DNA from: Paludibacteraceae bacterium
GTDB lineage: Bacteria > Bacteroidota > Bacteroidia > Bacteroidales > Paludibacteraceae
Length of the DNA: 61,402 bases
Reading direction: 5' to 3'
NCBI GenBank assembly: GCA_024405855.1
Contig: JAKSNZ010000008.1
Span: forward strand, 1 to 61,402
Under the pieces are notes generated by a model. It ran no database searches. It was not told the DNA's origin and saw only the letters and a program-made list of their open reading frames with translations. Each line of letters starts with the position of its first letter. Position 1 is the stretch's first letter. Made by a program: the position numbers and the translations under genes. Shown here piece by piece: positions 53,145 through 61,268 of this stretch.

Positions 53145-54046
53145 AACCTACACTTTATGTTATGGCGGCAGGAATGGGGAGCCGCTACGGTGGACTTAAA
53201 CAGATGGACGGACTTGGCCCAAACGGAGAGACCATTATTGATTATTCCATTTTTGATGCAATCCGTGCAGGGTTCGGCAAGGTTGTGTTTGTAATACGCC
53301 GTGATTTTGCTGATGATTTCAAGAAAATTGTAATCTCCAAGTTTGCTGACAAAATTCCTGTAGAGGTGGTTTATCAGGATTTGGATAATCTGCCTAAGGG
53401 CTTTACAGTTAATCCTGAAAGAGTTAAGCCATGGGGTACAAATCATGCTGTTCTTATGGGCAAGGATGTTGTAAAAGAGCCGTTTGCGGTTATCAACGGT
53501 GATGACTTTTATGGTCAGGAGTCCTTTCAGGTTCTTGCAGATGAACTTGTTAAGATGGAAGGTACAAAAGGTCAATACTGTATGGTTGGCTTCCCTGTAA
53601 GAAACACTCTGTCAGAGAGCGGAACAGTTTCCAGAGGAGTTTGTCAGAAAGATGCCAACGGATATCTTACCTCAATAGTTGAACATACAAAGATAGAGGA
53701 GCAGGGTGGTGTCATTGTAAATCATAATGATGACGGCACCGATACGCAAGTTGCTCCTAATACACCGGTATCAATGAATATGTGGGGCTTCACTCCAGAC
53801 TATTTTGAATATTCAGAGGAGTTCTTCAAGGAGTTCCTTAAGACCAATGAGAAGAGCCTGAAAGCGGAGTTTTATATACCTACTATGGTTGACCACCTAA
53901 TAAATAATGGCAATGCCAAGGTTAAGGTGCTCAGTACATCAAGCAAGTGGTTTGGAGTGACATACGCTGCTGACAAACCAAATGTACTGCTTCAAATAAA
54001 TTCATTGATATCAAAGGGTAAATATCCAAACAAACTTTGGAAATAA
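53141..54046 (+). CDS. Nucleotidyltransferase (sugar-phosphate type)
   Basis: The 301-residue protein begins LYVMAAGMGSRYGGLKQMDG, the GxGxRxxxxK signature of the NTP transferase fold, then INGDDFYG for the metal Asp. It transfers a nucleotide onto a sugar-phosphate. The product cannot be told; it is somewhat shorter than most GlmU/RmlA-type enzymes and has no extra domain. Its ATG overlaps the S9-like stop. Confidence 0.85.
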   Translation: MKPTLYVMAAGMGSRYGGLKQMDGLGPNGETIIDYSIFDAIRAGFGKVVFVIRRDFADDFKKIVISKFADKIPVEVVYQDLDNLPKGFTVNPERVKPWGTNHAVLMGKDVVKEPFAVINGDDFYGQESFQVLADELVKMEGTKGQYCMVGFPVRNTLSESGTVSRGVCQKDANGYLTSIVEHTKIEEQGGVIVNHNDDGTDTQVAPNTPVSMNMWGFTPDYFEYSEEFFKEFLKTNEKSLKAEFYIPTMVDHLINNGNAKVKVLSTSSKWFGVTYAADKPNVLLQINSLISKGKYPNKLWK

Positions 54047-54069
54047 TTTTCAATTCTAACTATTACAAA

Positions 54070-54504
54070 ATGTTGCCTTACTATTATTGGCTTATAGCCA
54101 CAGCAGTTTTAGTGATATTGGAACTTGTGACAGCAGGTTTCGGAGTTATATGCTTTGCCATAGGTACACTTATAGCCGCTGTTCTCGCCTATTTTGAACT
54201 TGGATTGGAGTATCAAATTTCAGCATTTATTGTAGGCTCCATACTTGCATTGATTTTTATTCGTCCGTTTGCTCTTAAATGGCTTAACAAGCATAAAGGA
54301 GAGCAGGTTCAAACAAACGCCGATGCCATTATAGGGCGTAAGGCAGTTGTAACAGAGACTATTGATGCATCAAAAGGCACAGGTTATGTTAAAATTGACG
54401 GCGATATGTGGAAAGCGGTGTCACAGACAGGTGCTGTCATAGAAGCCGGCGTTGAGGTTACAGTAATTTCAAGAGAGAGTATAATATTAACGGTGAATCG
54501 GTGA
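54070..54504 (+). CDS. NfeD-family membrane protein
   Basis: The 144-residue protein has about three transmembrane helices (LIATAVLVILELVTAGFGVI and following), then an OB-fold (about residues 80-143, beginning IGRKAVVTE). NfeD proteins pair with SPFH proteins, as here (next gene). Start at 54070; the earlier in-frame start lies inside the neighbouring gene. The stop codon is formed inside an iteron-like repeat. Confidence 0.86.
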   Translation: MLPYYYWLIATAVLVILELVTAGFGVICFAIGTLIAAVLAYFELGLEYQISAFIVGSILALIFIRPFALKWLNKHKGEQVQTNADAIIGRKAVVTETIDASKGTGYVKIDGDMWKAVSQTGAVIEAGVEVTVISRESIILTVNR

Positions 54505-54566
54505 ATCGTAGAATCGGTGAACTGAAAGATTCGATTAACCGATTAACCAATTAAACAATTAAACAA
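54489..54566 (+). repeat. Short iteron-like repeat between nfeD and the SPFH gene
   Basis: Words GTGAATCG and AATCGGTGAA repeat three times, then GATTAACC and AATTAAAC are each repeated. The nfeD stop codon (TGA) lies within it. Related words occur in the uvrB insert. Confidence 0.55.
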
Positions 54567-54574
54567 TATAAATT

Positions 54575-55534
54575 ATGTCAGCAGGAACAATTGTTTTGAT
54601 AATCATCTGCATTTTGGTGATTATTTATGTATTAAAAGGTGTAAAAATAGTTTCTCAATCAGAAACTATGATTATTGAGCGTCTTGGACGTTATCACAGA
54701 ACGCTTAAGGCAGGCATTAATGTAATTCTGCCTATTGTTGAGCGTGGAAAAGAGACCGTTACAAGAATGAATAGCGGTGCTTTGAGAATGAGTAATAAGA
54801 TAGATTTGCGTGAGCAAGTGTATGACTTTGACAAACAGAGCGTTATAACAAAGGATAATGTTATGACTGAAATCAATGCGTTGCTCTATTTCCAAATTGT
54901 TGACCCTGTTAAGTCAGTGTATGAAATCAAGAATCTGCCAATGGCAATTGAAAAACTTACCCAAACCACATTGCGTAATGTAGTGGGCGAGTTGGAACTT
55001 GATGAAACTCTTACTTCAAGAGACACTATCAACTCAAAGTTACGCTCAGTTCTTGATGAAGCCACAAACAAGTGGGGCGTAAAGGTAAATAGAGTTGAAC
55101 TACAAGATATTACACCTCCACAAAGCATACGTATTGCAATGGAGAAGCAGATGCAGGCAGAGCGTGACCGCCGTGCAGAGATTCTAAAGGCTGAAGGTGA
55201 AAAGCAGTCTGCAATTCTTAAGTCAGAAGGTGAGAAATCTGCTGAAATCAATGCCGCTGAGGCTGAGAAACAGGCAAGAATCCTTAAGGCTGAAGGTCAG
55301 GCAAAGGCTCAGGTACTTCAAGCGGAGGCAGAGGCTGCAGCCATCAAGCAAGTGGCTGATTCAGTAGCCGCTATAAAAGGTGCAGACCCTGTTAACTATT
55401 TGCTTGCCATTAAGTACATTGACGGACTTAAAGAGATGACCAAAGGCAAGGATAACAAGACTGTATATATTCCATACGAGGCCACAGGTGTACTTGGCTC
55501 ACTTGGCACACTAAAGGAGATGTTTGGGAAATAA
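54575..55534 (+). CDS. SPFH/stomatin-like (QmcA-type) membrane protein
   Basis: The 319-residue protein has one N-terminal hydrophobic anchor (5-22), the SPFH/Band 7 domain (about 25-185, SQSETMIIERLGRYHRTL and ITPPQSIRIAMEKQMQAERDRR), and a long coiled coil of Ala/Glu/Lys (about 190-270). Such proteins form cage-like assemblies on the membrane and work with NfeD and often FtsH. It is the last gene of this plus-strand cluster. Confidence 0.9.
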   Translation: MSAGTIVLIIICILVIIYVLKGVKIVSQSETMIIERLGRYHRTLKAGINVILPIVERGKETVTRMNSGALRMSNKIDLREQVYDFDKQSVITKDNVMTEINALLYFQIVDPVKSVYEIKNLPMAIEKLTQTTLRNVVGELELDETLTSRDTINSKLRSVLDEATNKWGVKVNRVELQDITPPQSIRIAMEKQMQAERDRRAEILKAEGEKQSAILKSEGEKSAEINAAEAEKQARILKAEGQAKAQVLQAEAEAAAIKQVADSVAAIKGADPVNYLLAIKYIDGLKEMTKGKDNKTVYIPYEATGVLGSLGTLKEMFGK

Positions 55535-57916
55535 TCACCCAAACAGAGTTCCTATTTGGAAAATTGCAAAACAAATAATCCACGCTATTGCCGTTGAATA
55601 AACGGCGGAGAACAATGCCCATTTCCAACTGCCACTCTCCTGCCTTATGGCTGTGAGTGTGGCAATGCATGGGAAATACAGCAATACAAACACCATAAAG
55701 GTGAATGCAATTAGTGGTGTATATAAAGGCGTGCCGTCAGGCTTGACCTGTTGTAGCATAACATCTCCAAGTTCATTACTTTCATCGTTGCCTGTGTAGA
55801 GTACTGAGAGAGTACTTACAATCACCTCTTTTGCAGGCAATCCTGCAGCAAGGCTAACGCTCATTTTCCAATCAAATCCAAGTGGAGACATAACAGGTTC
55901 AATAGCCTTTCCTATTTTTCCTATATAACTGCTCTCCATCTGCTGCTGAACGGTTACATCGTTGGTTTTTGGTCTTGGAAAATATCCTAATGCCCAAATT
56001 ATAATGGAGGCAAACAGAATTATTGTACCCATTTTCTTTAAGTACTGCTTTGATTTTTCCCACATGTGATGCAAAGCGGATTTTACGGTAGGCACTCTGT
56101 ATGGTGGTAACTCCATGACAAACGGAATGTCATCTTCCTTGAATAATGTTTTCTTCAGCACTCTTGCCATAATTACCGCTACAACTATGCCAATTAAATA
56201 GAGACTTAACATTACAAGCCCTGCATGCTTGGGAAAGAATATGGCTGTGAATATAAGATATACCGGAAGTCTTGCACTGCAACTCATAAATGGTGTTACA
56301 AGCATTGTGATAAGACGGCTGCTTTTACTTTCAAGAGTACGTGTTGCCATAACGGCAGGAACACTACAGCCAAACCCCATCAGCATTGGTACAAAAGATT
56401 TTCCGTGCAACCCCATTCTGTGCATTATCTTGTCCATAATGAAAGCGGCACGTGAAAGATACCCTGAATCCTCCATCAATGATATAAAGAAATAAAGAAT
56501 CAGAATATTAGGTAGAAAAACCAACACTCCGCCAACTCCGCTTATTATGCCGTTTACAAGTAAATCCTTTAACGGACCGTCTGACATTGTTGAGCCTACA
56601 AACCCTGCAAGCCATTCAACGCCAGACTCTATCCAATCCATAGGGTACTGCCCTATAACAAATGTACACTCAAACATTACAAGCATAAAGAGTATGAATA
56701 TAGGGAATCCCCAAAACTTGTGGGTGACAACCGCATCTATGACCTTTGTGGCTTTGAAGGCATCAACTTCCCCCTCCTTATATGTCTCCGCTAACGCTCC
56801 CTGAATAAAGCCGTATTTGGCATTTATAATGGCACTTTCACAATCCTCTTCCAATTCAGCCTCTATGTGAGTTATTACTTTATCTCGATACGCAAAAATA
56901 TCTGATGAATTAGTTAAAGTCTTTATGTATGCTTCAATTTCAGCATCGCGTTCCATAAGTTTAACGGCATAGAAACGGCTGGAAATCACGCCGCTGAAAT
57001 TGTCAGACTTGTTAATCAGTTTGTTAAGGGTGTCTATTGACTCTTGAAGTTCACCGCAATGATTTATGTGAATATGCCTTGATGTAGGCTCAGTATTGGT
57101 ATAAACCTTTATTACCGTTTCAAACAACTCCTTTAGTCCGCTGTTCCCGTTAAACCCTTCACTTGCCACAGTTGGTATTACAGGCATACCAAGCATTGAG
57201 CCTAATGCCTTTGTATCAAGAGATGCACCGCTTTTTTGCAACTCATCATACATATTCAGAGCAATGACGGTGGGTATATCCATATCAATCAGTTGGGTTG
57301 TAAGGTATAAGTTACGCTCAAGGCTTGACGCACCTACTATGTTTATTATTACATCGGGAGTGGAATTGAAAATGTGCTTGCGAACATATATCTCTTCAGG
57401 GGTGTAAGTTGAAAGGGAATAGGTGCCAGGCAAGTCAAAAATATTGAATGTATAGCCTTCAAATTCAAAATGCCCCTCTTTTGCATCTACGGTAACTCCT
57501 GTATAGTTTCCTACGTGTTCATGAGCACCCGATGCTATATTGAAAAGAGATGTTTTTCCTGCGTTTGGATTGCCAACAAGTGCTACATTTATTGTTTTGC
57601 TCTTTTCCCCGGCAATATGTCCCATAACCTCATACGCGTCTTCCACTGAACTTGGAAGGTCAGTATGCTCTGCACGTTGTAGTTTTGCCTCTTCTTCTGT
57701 AATAATTTCCACAAGGTCTGCCTCCTTACGGCGAAGAGAAACCTCATAGTCCATTACCTTGTATTTAATAGGGTCTCTCAACGGTGCGTTAAGCAGTACG
57801 TCAACACGTTGTCCTCCTACAAATCCCATTTCAATAATACGTTTACGGAATTTGCCCGAACCGGCAACCTTTACAATTATGCCGCTTTTCCCTGTTTGTA
57901 ATTCACTTAATTTCAT
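55535..57916 (-). CDS. feoB: FeoA-FeoB fusion ferrous iron transporter
   Basis: The 793-residue protein starts with a FeoA SH3-like domain (1-75), then a GTPase domain with G1 GNPNAGKTSLF, G3 DLPGTYSL and G4 NMYDE, then a transmembrane channel region with paired GSG/Cys-containing motifs (for example GFGCSVPAVMATR). It imports Fe2+ across the inner membrane. The stop is one base from the SPFH stop. The FeoA-FeoB fusion is usual in Bacteroidota. It is preceded by a small Cys-rich partner and shares the palindrome-containing divergent promoter. Confidence 0.95.
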   Translation of the reverse strand: MKLSELQTGKSGIIVKVAGSGKFRKRIIEMGFVGGQRVDVLLNAPLRDPIKYKVMDYEVSLRRKEADLVEIITEEEAKLQRAEHTDLPSSVEDAYEVMGHIAGEKSKTINVALVGNPNAGKTSLFNIASGAHEHVGNYTGVTVDAKEGHFEFEGYTFNIFDLPGTYSLSTYTPEEIYVRKHIFNSTPDVIINIVGASSLERNLYLTTQLIDMDIPTVIALNMYDELQKSGASLDTKALGSMLGMPVIPTVASEGFNGNSGLKELFETVIKVYTNTEPTSRHIHINHCGELQESIDTLNKLINKSDNFSGVISSRFYAVKLMERDAEIEAYIKTLTNSSDIFAYRDKVITHIEAELEEDCESAIINAKYGFIQGALAETYKEGEVDAFKATKVIDAVVTHKFWGFPIFILFMLVMFECTFVIGQYPMDWIESGVEWLAGFVGSTMSDGPLKDLLVNGIISGVGGVLVFLPNILILYFFISLMEDSGYLSRAAFIMDKIMHRMGLHGKSFVPMLMGFGCSVPAVMATRTLESKSSRLITMLVTPFMSCSARLPVYLIFTAIFFPKHAGLVMLSLYLIGIVVAVIMARVLKKTLFKEDDIPFVMELPPYRVPTVKSALHHMWEKSKQYLKKMGTIILFASIIIWALGYFPRPKTNDVTVQQQMESSYIGKIGKAIEPVMSPLGFDWKMSVSLAAGLPAKEVIVSTLSVLYTGNDESNELGDVMLQQVKPDGTPLYTPLIAFTFMVFVLLYFPCIATLTAIRQESGSWKWALFSAVYSTAIAWIICFAIFQIGTLFG

Positions 57917-58049
57917 TGCATTTTTCTTTTATAGGGCAATCTTTGCAACCGTAGTTGCAGCGTTGTCTGCCCCTTATAGTCTTGTACAGTGCCACTGCAA
58001 AGTAGGTAACTGCACAGACAACCAATATGACTGTAATTGCAACTTGCAT
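57903..58049 (-). CDS. FeoB-associated small Cys-rich membrane protein
   Basis: The 48-residue protein has one hydrophobic helix (about 3-22) and a C-terminal cluster of four Cys (C31, C35, C38, C44) in C-x3-C-x2-C-x5-C spacing. This is the small protein frequently found upstream of feoAB in Bacteroidota and related phyla. The stop overlaps the feoB start by 14 bp in another frame, so the two are coupled. It may bind iron or help folding. Its ATG is only 8 nt from the -7 box, so its mRNA is probably leaderless. Confidence 0.8.
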   Translation of the reverse strand: MQVAITVILVVCAVTYFAVALYKTIRGRQRCNYGCKDCPIKEKCNEIK

Positions 58050-58057
58050 TTATGCTA

Positions 58058-58089
58058 CAAAGATACAATTAAATCTATATGCACACAAT
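58058..58089 (-). promoter_or_regulatory. Promoter of the feo operon
   Basis: On the minus strand ATTG (58086-58089, palindrome end), 20 bp, TATCTTTG (58058-58065). ATTG takes the place of the -33 TTTG. The arrangement is the mirror image of the OprB promoter, sharing the same palindrome. Confidence 0.7.
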
Positions 58090-58109
58090 ACCTAAAAATA
58101 GGTATTGAT
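58080..58109. repeat. 30-bp regulatory repeat, copy 1
   Basis: This 30-bp sequence is identical to that at 59341-59370. It includes TGCACA and the palindrome described separately. No mismatch is found between the two copies. Confidence 0.9.
58086..58107. promoter_or_regulatory. 22-bp palindromic operator candidate (feo/OprB divergent region)
   Basis: Arms CAATACCTA and TAGGTATTG (9 bp each) flank AAAA. Both terminal ATTG ends (one per strand) fall exactly at the -33 position of the divergent promoters, so one bound dimer could control feo and oprB together. Confidence 0.75.
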
Positions 58110-58135
58110 GGCATTTTTATGATAAAATAACTTTG
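58104..58135 (+). promoter_or_regulatory. Promoter of the OprB-type porin gene
   Basis: ATTG (58104-58107, end of the palindrome), 20 bp, TAACTTTG (58128-58135), 27 nt before the ATG at 58163. Confidence 0.7.
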
Positions 58136-58162
58136 CTCCGTAAAATTTAAATACCAATTATT

Positions 58163-59317
58163 ATGTTCTTTGGACTATCTCAACGTTATTTTATCTTTGT
58201 AAGTCTTGTAGCAATTCTAATCTTTGCACCATCGGGGCATGCATATAATATTACAGCCTATCTGAGCATTGATGGCGGATATATAGGAGAGGTTACAGGA
58301 AATGTTGTGGGTGGATATAAAAGAGGTTGTGCGTATGCTGGTCAGGTTAATCTTGGCTTGGAGTTTAGAAGTGACAGTATATGTAATAAAAAGTGGTCTG
58401 GAGCCAAATTCCGCGTATCAATACAAGGCACGCACGGGACTATACCTTCGGAAAATTTGATTGGAGATGTGCAAGGTGTGAGTAATATAGCAATAGGTAA
58501 TCATCCTGTGTTCTTGCGTCATCTCTTCTACTCGCAAGAGGTGGGTCCTGTGAGGTTTATTTTAGGATTGCAGGATATAAATGATGAATATGACCATCTT
58601 GACGCATCAGCCGATTTTCTTAATGGTTCATGGGGCATATCCCCTCTCTTTGCCAATGTGTTTGACATACCGTCATACCCTAACACGTCACTTGCCATTG
58701 ATTTTAAGTGGAATATCACTCCTATATGGGTGTGGCAGATGGCGGCGTATGATACCCCATACCCTCTTGATAAGCGTGAGAATCCATATAATGTTAATTG
58801 GAATTTTACGATGGATAAAGGTTTCCAGTTTGCAACAGAGTTTCACTGTACTCCTACATTCAAAAGAGAATTGAATGGTGCGTATAAATTAGGTGCTTCA
58901 TATCATTTGGCAAATGATAGTGTTACAGAAACAAAACAACATAGATGGGGCATATATGCTAATATAGAACAGGTTGTATATAATACAAAATTCCATACTG
59001 TTAATGTTTTTGCTAAAGGAGGCTATATTCCAAAATTGGGTCAGGTTGTAAGTTTTGCCCACTCAGGCATCGGAGTGACACTTCAAGGGATTTTCTCTAA
59101 GCACAAGCGAGATATGGTAGGTTTGGGAATAACCTCAACAATGCATACCCTTGACAAAGTTAAACATGAAACTGTCATAGAAATTACATATAAATATACA
59201 TTACTCGAATGTTTTTATATACAGCCTGATATTCAGTATGTTATAAACCCAAGCCTCTCGTCAGAGTCAATCTCAAACGCACTTGTACTGATGTTACGCT
59301 TAGGTCTTGCTTTTTAA
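58163..59317 (+). CDS. OprB-like outer-membrane porin
   Basis: The 384-residue protein has a signal peptide (1-27, ending GHA) and then a beta-barrel with strand patterns and ending FYIQPDIQYVINPSLSSES...LVLMLRLGLAF, close to the OprB carbohydrate porin C-terminus with terminal Phe. It would form an outer-membrane channel. The presence of the feo palindrome suggests the natural cargo here is tied to iron rather than sugar, but that is inference. It is 108 nt from the CDF gene with the second copy of the repeat between. Confidence 0.8.
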   Translation: MFFGLSQRYFIFVSLVAILIFAPSGHAYNITAYLSIDGGYIGEVTGNVVGGYKRGCAYAGQVNLGLEFRSDSICNKKWSGAKFRVSIQGTHGTIPSENLIGDVQGVSNIAIGNHPVFLRHLFYSQEVGPVRFILGLQDINDEYDHLDASADFLNGSWGISPLFANVFDIPSYPNTSLAIDFKWNITPIWVWQMAAYDTPYPLDKRENPYNVNWNFTMDKGFQFATEFHCTPTFKRELNGAYKLGASYHLANDSVTETKQHRWGIYANIEQVVYNTKFHTVNVFAKGGYIPKLGQVVSFAHSGIGVTLQGIFSKHKRDMVGLGITSTMHTLDKVKHETVIEITYKYTLLECFYIQPDIQYVINPSLSSESISNALVLMLRLGLAF

Positions 59318-59340
59318 CTTTGTGAATCTTTTATCACTCT

Positions 59341-59370
59341 TGCACACAATACCTAAAAATAGGTATTGAT
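59341..59370. repeat. 30-bp regulatory repeat, copy 2
   Basis: Identical to 58080-58109; it lies in the gap between the porin gene and the CDF gene. Confidence 0.9.
59347..59368. promoter_or_regulatory. 22-bp palindromic operator candidate (CDF/regulator)
   Basis: The same palindrome CAATACCTA / AAAA / TAGGTATTG precedes the CDF-regulator operon, again overlapping the -33 position. Confidence 0.75.
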
Positions 59371-59396
59371 AATTGATGAAAAAACAAGTAATTTTG
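59365..59396 (+). promoter_or_regulatory. Promoter of the CDF-regulator operon
   Basis: ATTG (59365-59368), 20 bp, TAATTTTG (59389-59396), 29 nt before the ATG at 59426. The spacing equals that of the porin promoter. Confidence 0.7.
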
Positions 59397-59425
59397 CATA
59401 TTGAAATTTTCTAATATATAATACT

Positions 59426-60316
59426 ATGGGTGAACATCATCATCACCACCATATTATAGCGGCTAAAAGCCTCAACAGGGCTTTCTATATTGGTATAGCA
59501 ATAAATATTGTCTATATTATTGGAGAGGCGGGCGTGGGCTTCTGGCAAAACTCAATGGGTCTGCTTGCAGATGCAGGGCATAACCTTGGAGATGTGGCAT
59601 CTCTGGCACTATCTCTGCTTGCTATTAAACTCTATAAGAAGGCTGCAACAAAGGATTACACATACGGATATAAGAAAAGCACTATTCTTATATCACTTGT
59701 AAACGCTGTAATACTACTTATTGCGGTAGGTGGGATTATTGTTGAAAGCATAAGCAAATTAATCAACCCAGAACCGCTTGAGGGTTTTACAATAGCGGTA
59801 GTTGCCGGCATCGGGGTGTTTGTCAATGGAATTACAGCGTATCTGTTCATAGACCATAAAGACAAAGACCTCAACGTAAAGGGTGCCTATCTGCATATGG
59901 CTATGGACGCTTTAGTATCTCTTGGAGTTGTGGTTGCAGGTATTGTAATCCACTATACTGGTTGGTACATTATTGACCCTATTATTGGTTTTATAGTGGC
60001 TTTTATTATTGTTAAATCAACTTGGAGCCTGTTGTCAGACAGTTTGAGACTCTCTCTTGACGGGGTGCCGGAGAGTGTTGACCTTGAAAAAATCAAATCT
60101 GCAATTGTAGAAACTGATGGAGTGGCATCATTCCACCATTTGCATGTATGGGCAATAAGCACAACAGACAATGCCCTTACTGTACATATTGTTGTTAAAG
60201 AGGGTGTTGACCAAGAGTTAGTTAAAGGCAGAGTAAAAGATTCTTTGACCGCTTGTGGCGTTAATCACGCCACTTTGGAATTGGAAACCCATGCTTGTTG
60301 TGAATTGAATTGCTGA
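59426..60316 (+). CDS. CDF-family metal exporter with an N-terminal His6 run
   Basis: The 296-residue protein has six transmembrane helices and the two Asp/His sites of the Zn-type CDF exporters: D49...H52-x3-D56 in TM2 and H157-x3-D161 in TM5. The C-terminal cytosolic domain has HHLHVWAIST. Residues 4-9 are six consecutive His, likely a metal-binding tail. It exports Zn2+ or a similar divalent ion with H+. It is one base upstream of the regulator gene. Confidence 0.9.
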   Translation: MGEHHHHHHIIAAKSLNRAFYIGIAINIVYIIGEAGVGFWQNSMGLLADAGHNLGDVASLALSLLAIKLYKKAATKDYTYGYKKSTILISLVNAVILLIAVGGIIVESISKLINPEPLEGFTIAVVAGIGVFVNGITAYLFIDHKDKDLNVKGAYLHMAMDALVSLGVVVAGIVIHYTGWYIIDPIIGFIVAFIIVKSTWSLLSDSLRLSLDGVPESVDLEKIKSAIVETDGVASFHHLHVWAISTTDNALTVHIVVKEGVDQELVKGRVKDSLTACGVNHATLELETHACCELNC

Positions 60317-60317
60317 A

Positions 60318-61259
60318 ATGGAACATAATTATACAGAGAATAGTAAGGTTGCTGATATTATTTTGGCAAACAGAGAGCAAATGCTTCTGTTAGAGCATCT
60401 TGGTATAGAACTTGTTGTTAAAGGCAAAAGTGTTAGGGATATTTGCCTTGAACACAATATTTGTACTGATCTATTCCTCTCTTTTGTGCGTTTATATGAC
60501 GGAGAGACTCAGACTGCCGCAATTGTTTATCACAATAATGATATTGATACCATCTTGTTATATCTTGGAAACTGCCATAAATATTACCTTGATGAGAAGA
60601 TTCCCAAAATTATGGAGTATGTGAATTGCATCTTAGAGAAAAATCCAAATCTCAAAATGCTTCAGGATTTTACAGAAGGTTATATTAAGGAGATAACTGA
60701 ACACTTTGATTATGAAAATAACATTGTATTCCCTTATGTCAGAGCGTTGGCATTGGGGAAGGATATAGACAATAAGTACAGTGTTGAGGTGTACAAAAGG
60801 CACCATTCAAATATTGAAGACAAGCTTGATGACCTACAGGAACTTCTTATTAAGTATCTTCCATTTGATGATTCGGTGCATCTGCGCAGAAAAATGCTAC
60901 AATGTTTATCAGAATTGGAGTATGACCTTAAAATACACTCACATATTGAGGATAATATATTGATTCCTCTTGTGGAGAAACTGGAAAAGGATGCGAATGC
61001 TGAGTCTGACGTGCGTGAAAAGAGAGATGGTGCTAAAAGTGAAGATGTTGTTTTGTCAGCAAGGGAGATTGATGTTTTGCGTTGTCTTGTTCAGGGATTA
61101 CAAAGTAAGGAGATTGCTGAGAAATTGTTCATCTCAACCAATACTGTAATTACTCATAGGAAAAACATATCAGAGAAAACGGGTATAAAGTCACTTGCGG
61201 GACTTACAATATACGCTATTGTTCACTCAATAATAAACATTGATGATGTCAGTGCATAA
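60318..61259 (+). CDS. Hemerythrin (RIC/YtfE-like)-LuxR transcription regulator
   Basis: The 313-residue protein has three parts: an N-terminal ScdA/RIC-like segment (about 8-60) without the usual CC pair, a hemerythrin four-helix bundle (about 75-225), and a LuxR-type helix-turn-helix (about 246-303, LSAREIDVLRCLVQGLQSKE...). The di-iron ligands H87, H129-x3-E133, H163 and H207-x3-E211 match the YtfE set. It is likely a sensor of iron, oxygen or NO that binds the palindromes upstream of feo, the porin and its own operon. No transmembrane segment is present. Confidence 0.87.
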   Translation: MEHNYTENSKVADIILANREQMLLLEHLGIELVVKGKSVRDICLEHNICTDLFLSFVRLYDGETQTAAIVYHNNDIDTILLYLGNCHKYYLDEKIPKIMEYVNCILEKNPNLKMLQDFTEGYIKEITEHFDYENNIVFPYVRALALGKDIDNKYSVEVYKRHHSNIEDKLDDLQELLIKYLPFDDSVHLRRKMLQCLSELEYDLKIHSHIEDNILIPLVEKLEKDANAESDVREKRDGAKSEDVVLSAREIDVLRCLVQGLQSKEIAEKLFISTNTVITHRKNISEKTGIKSLAGLTIYAIVHSIINIDDVSA

Positions 61260-61268
61260 CTTTTCACT

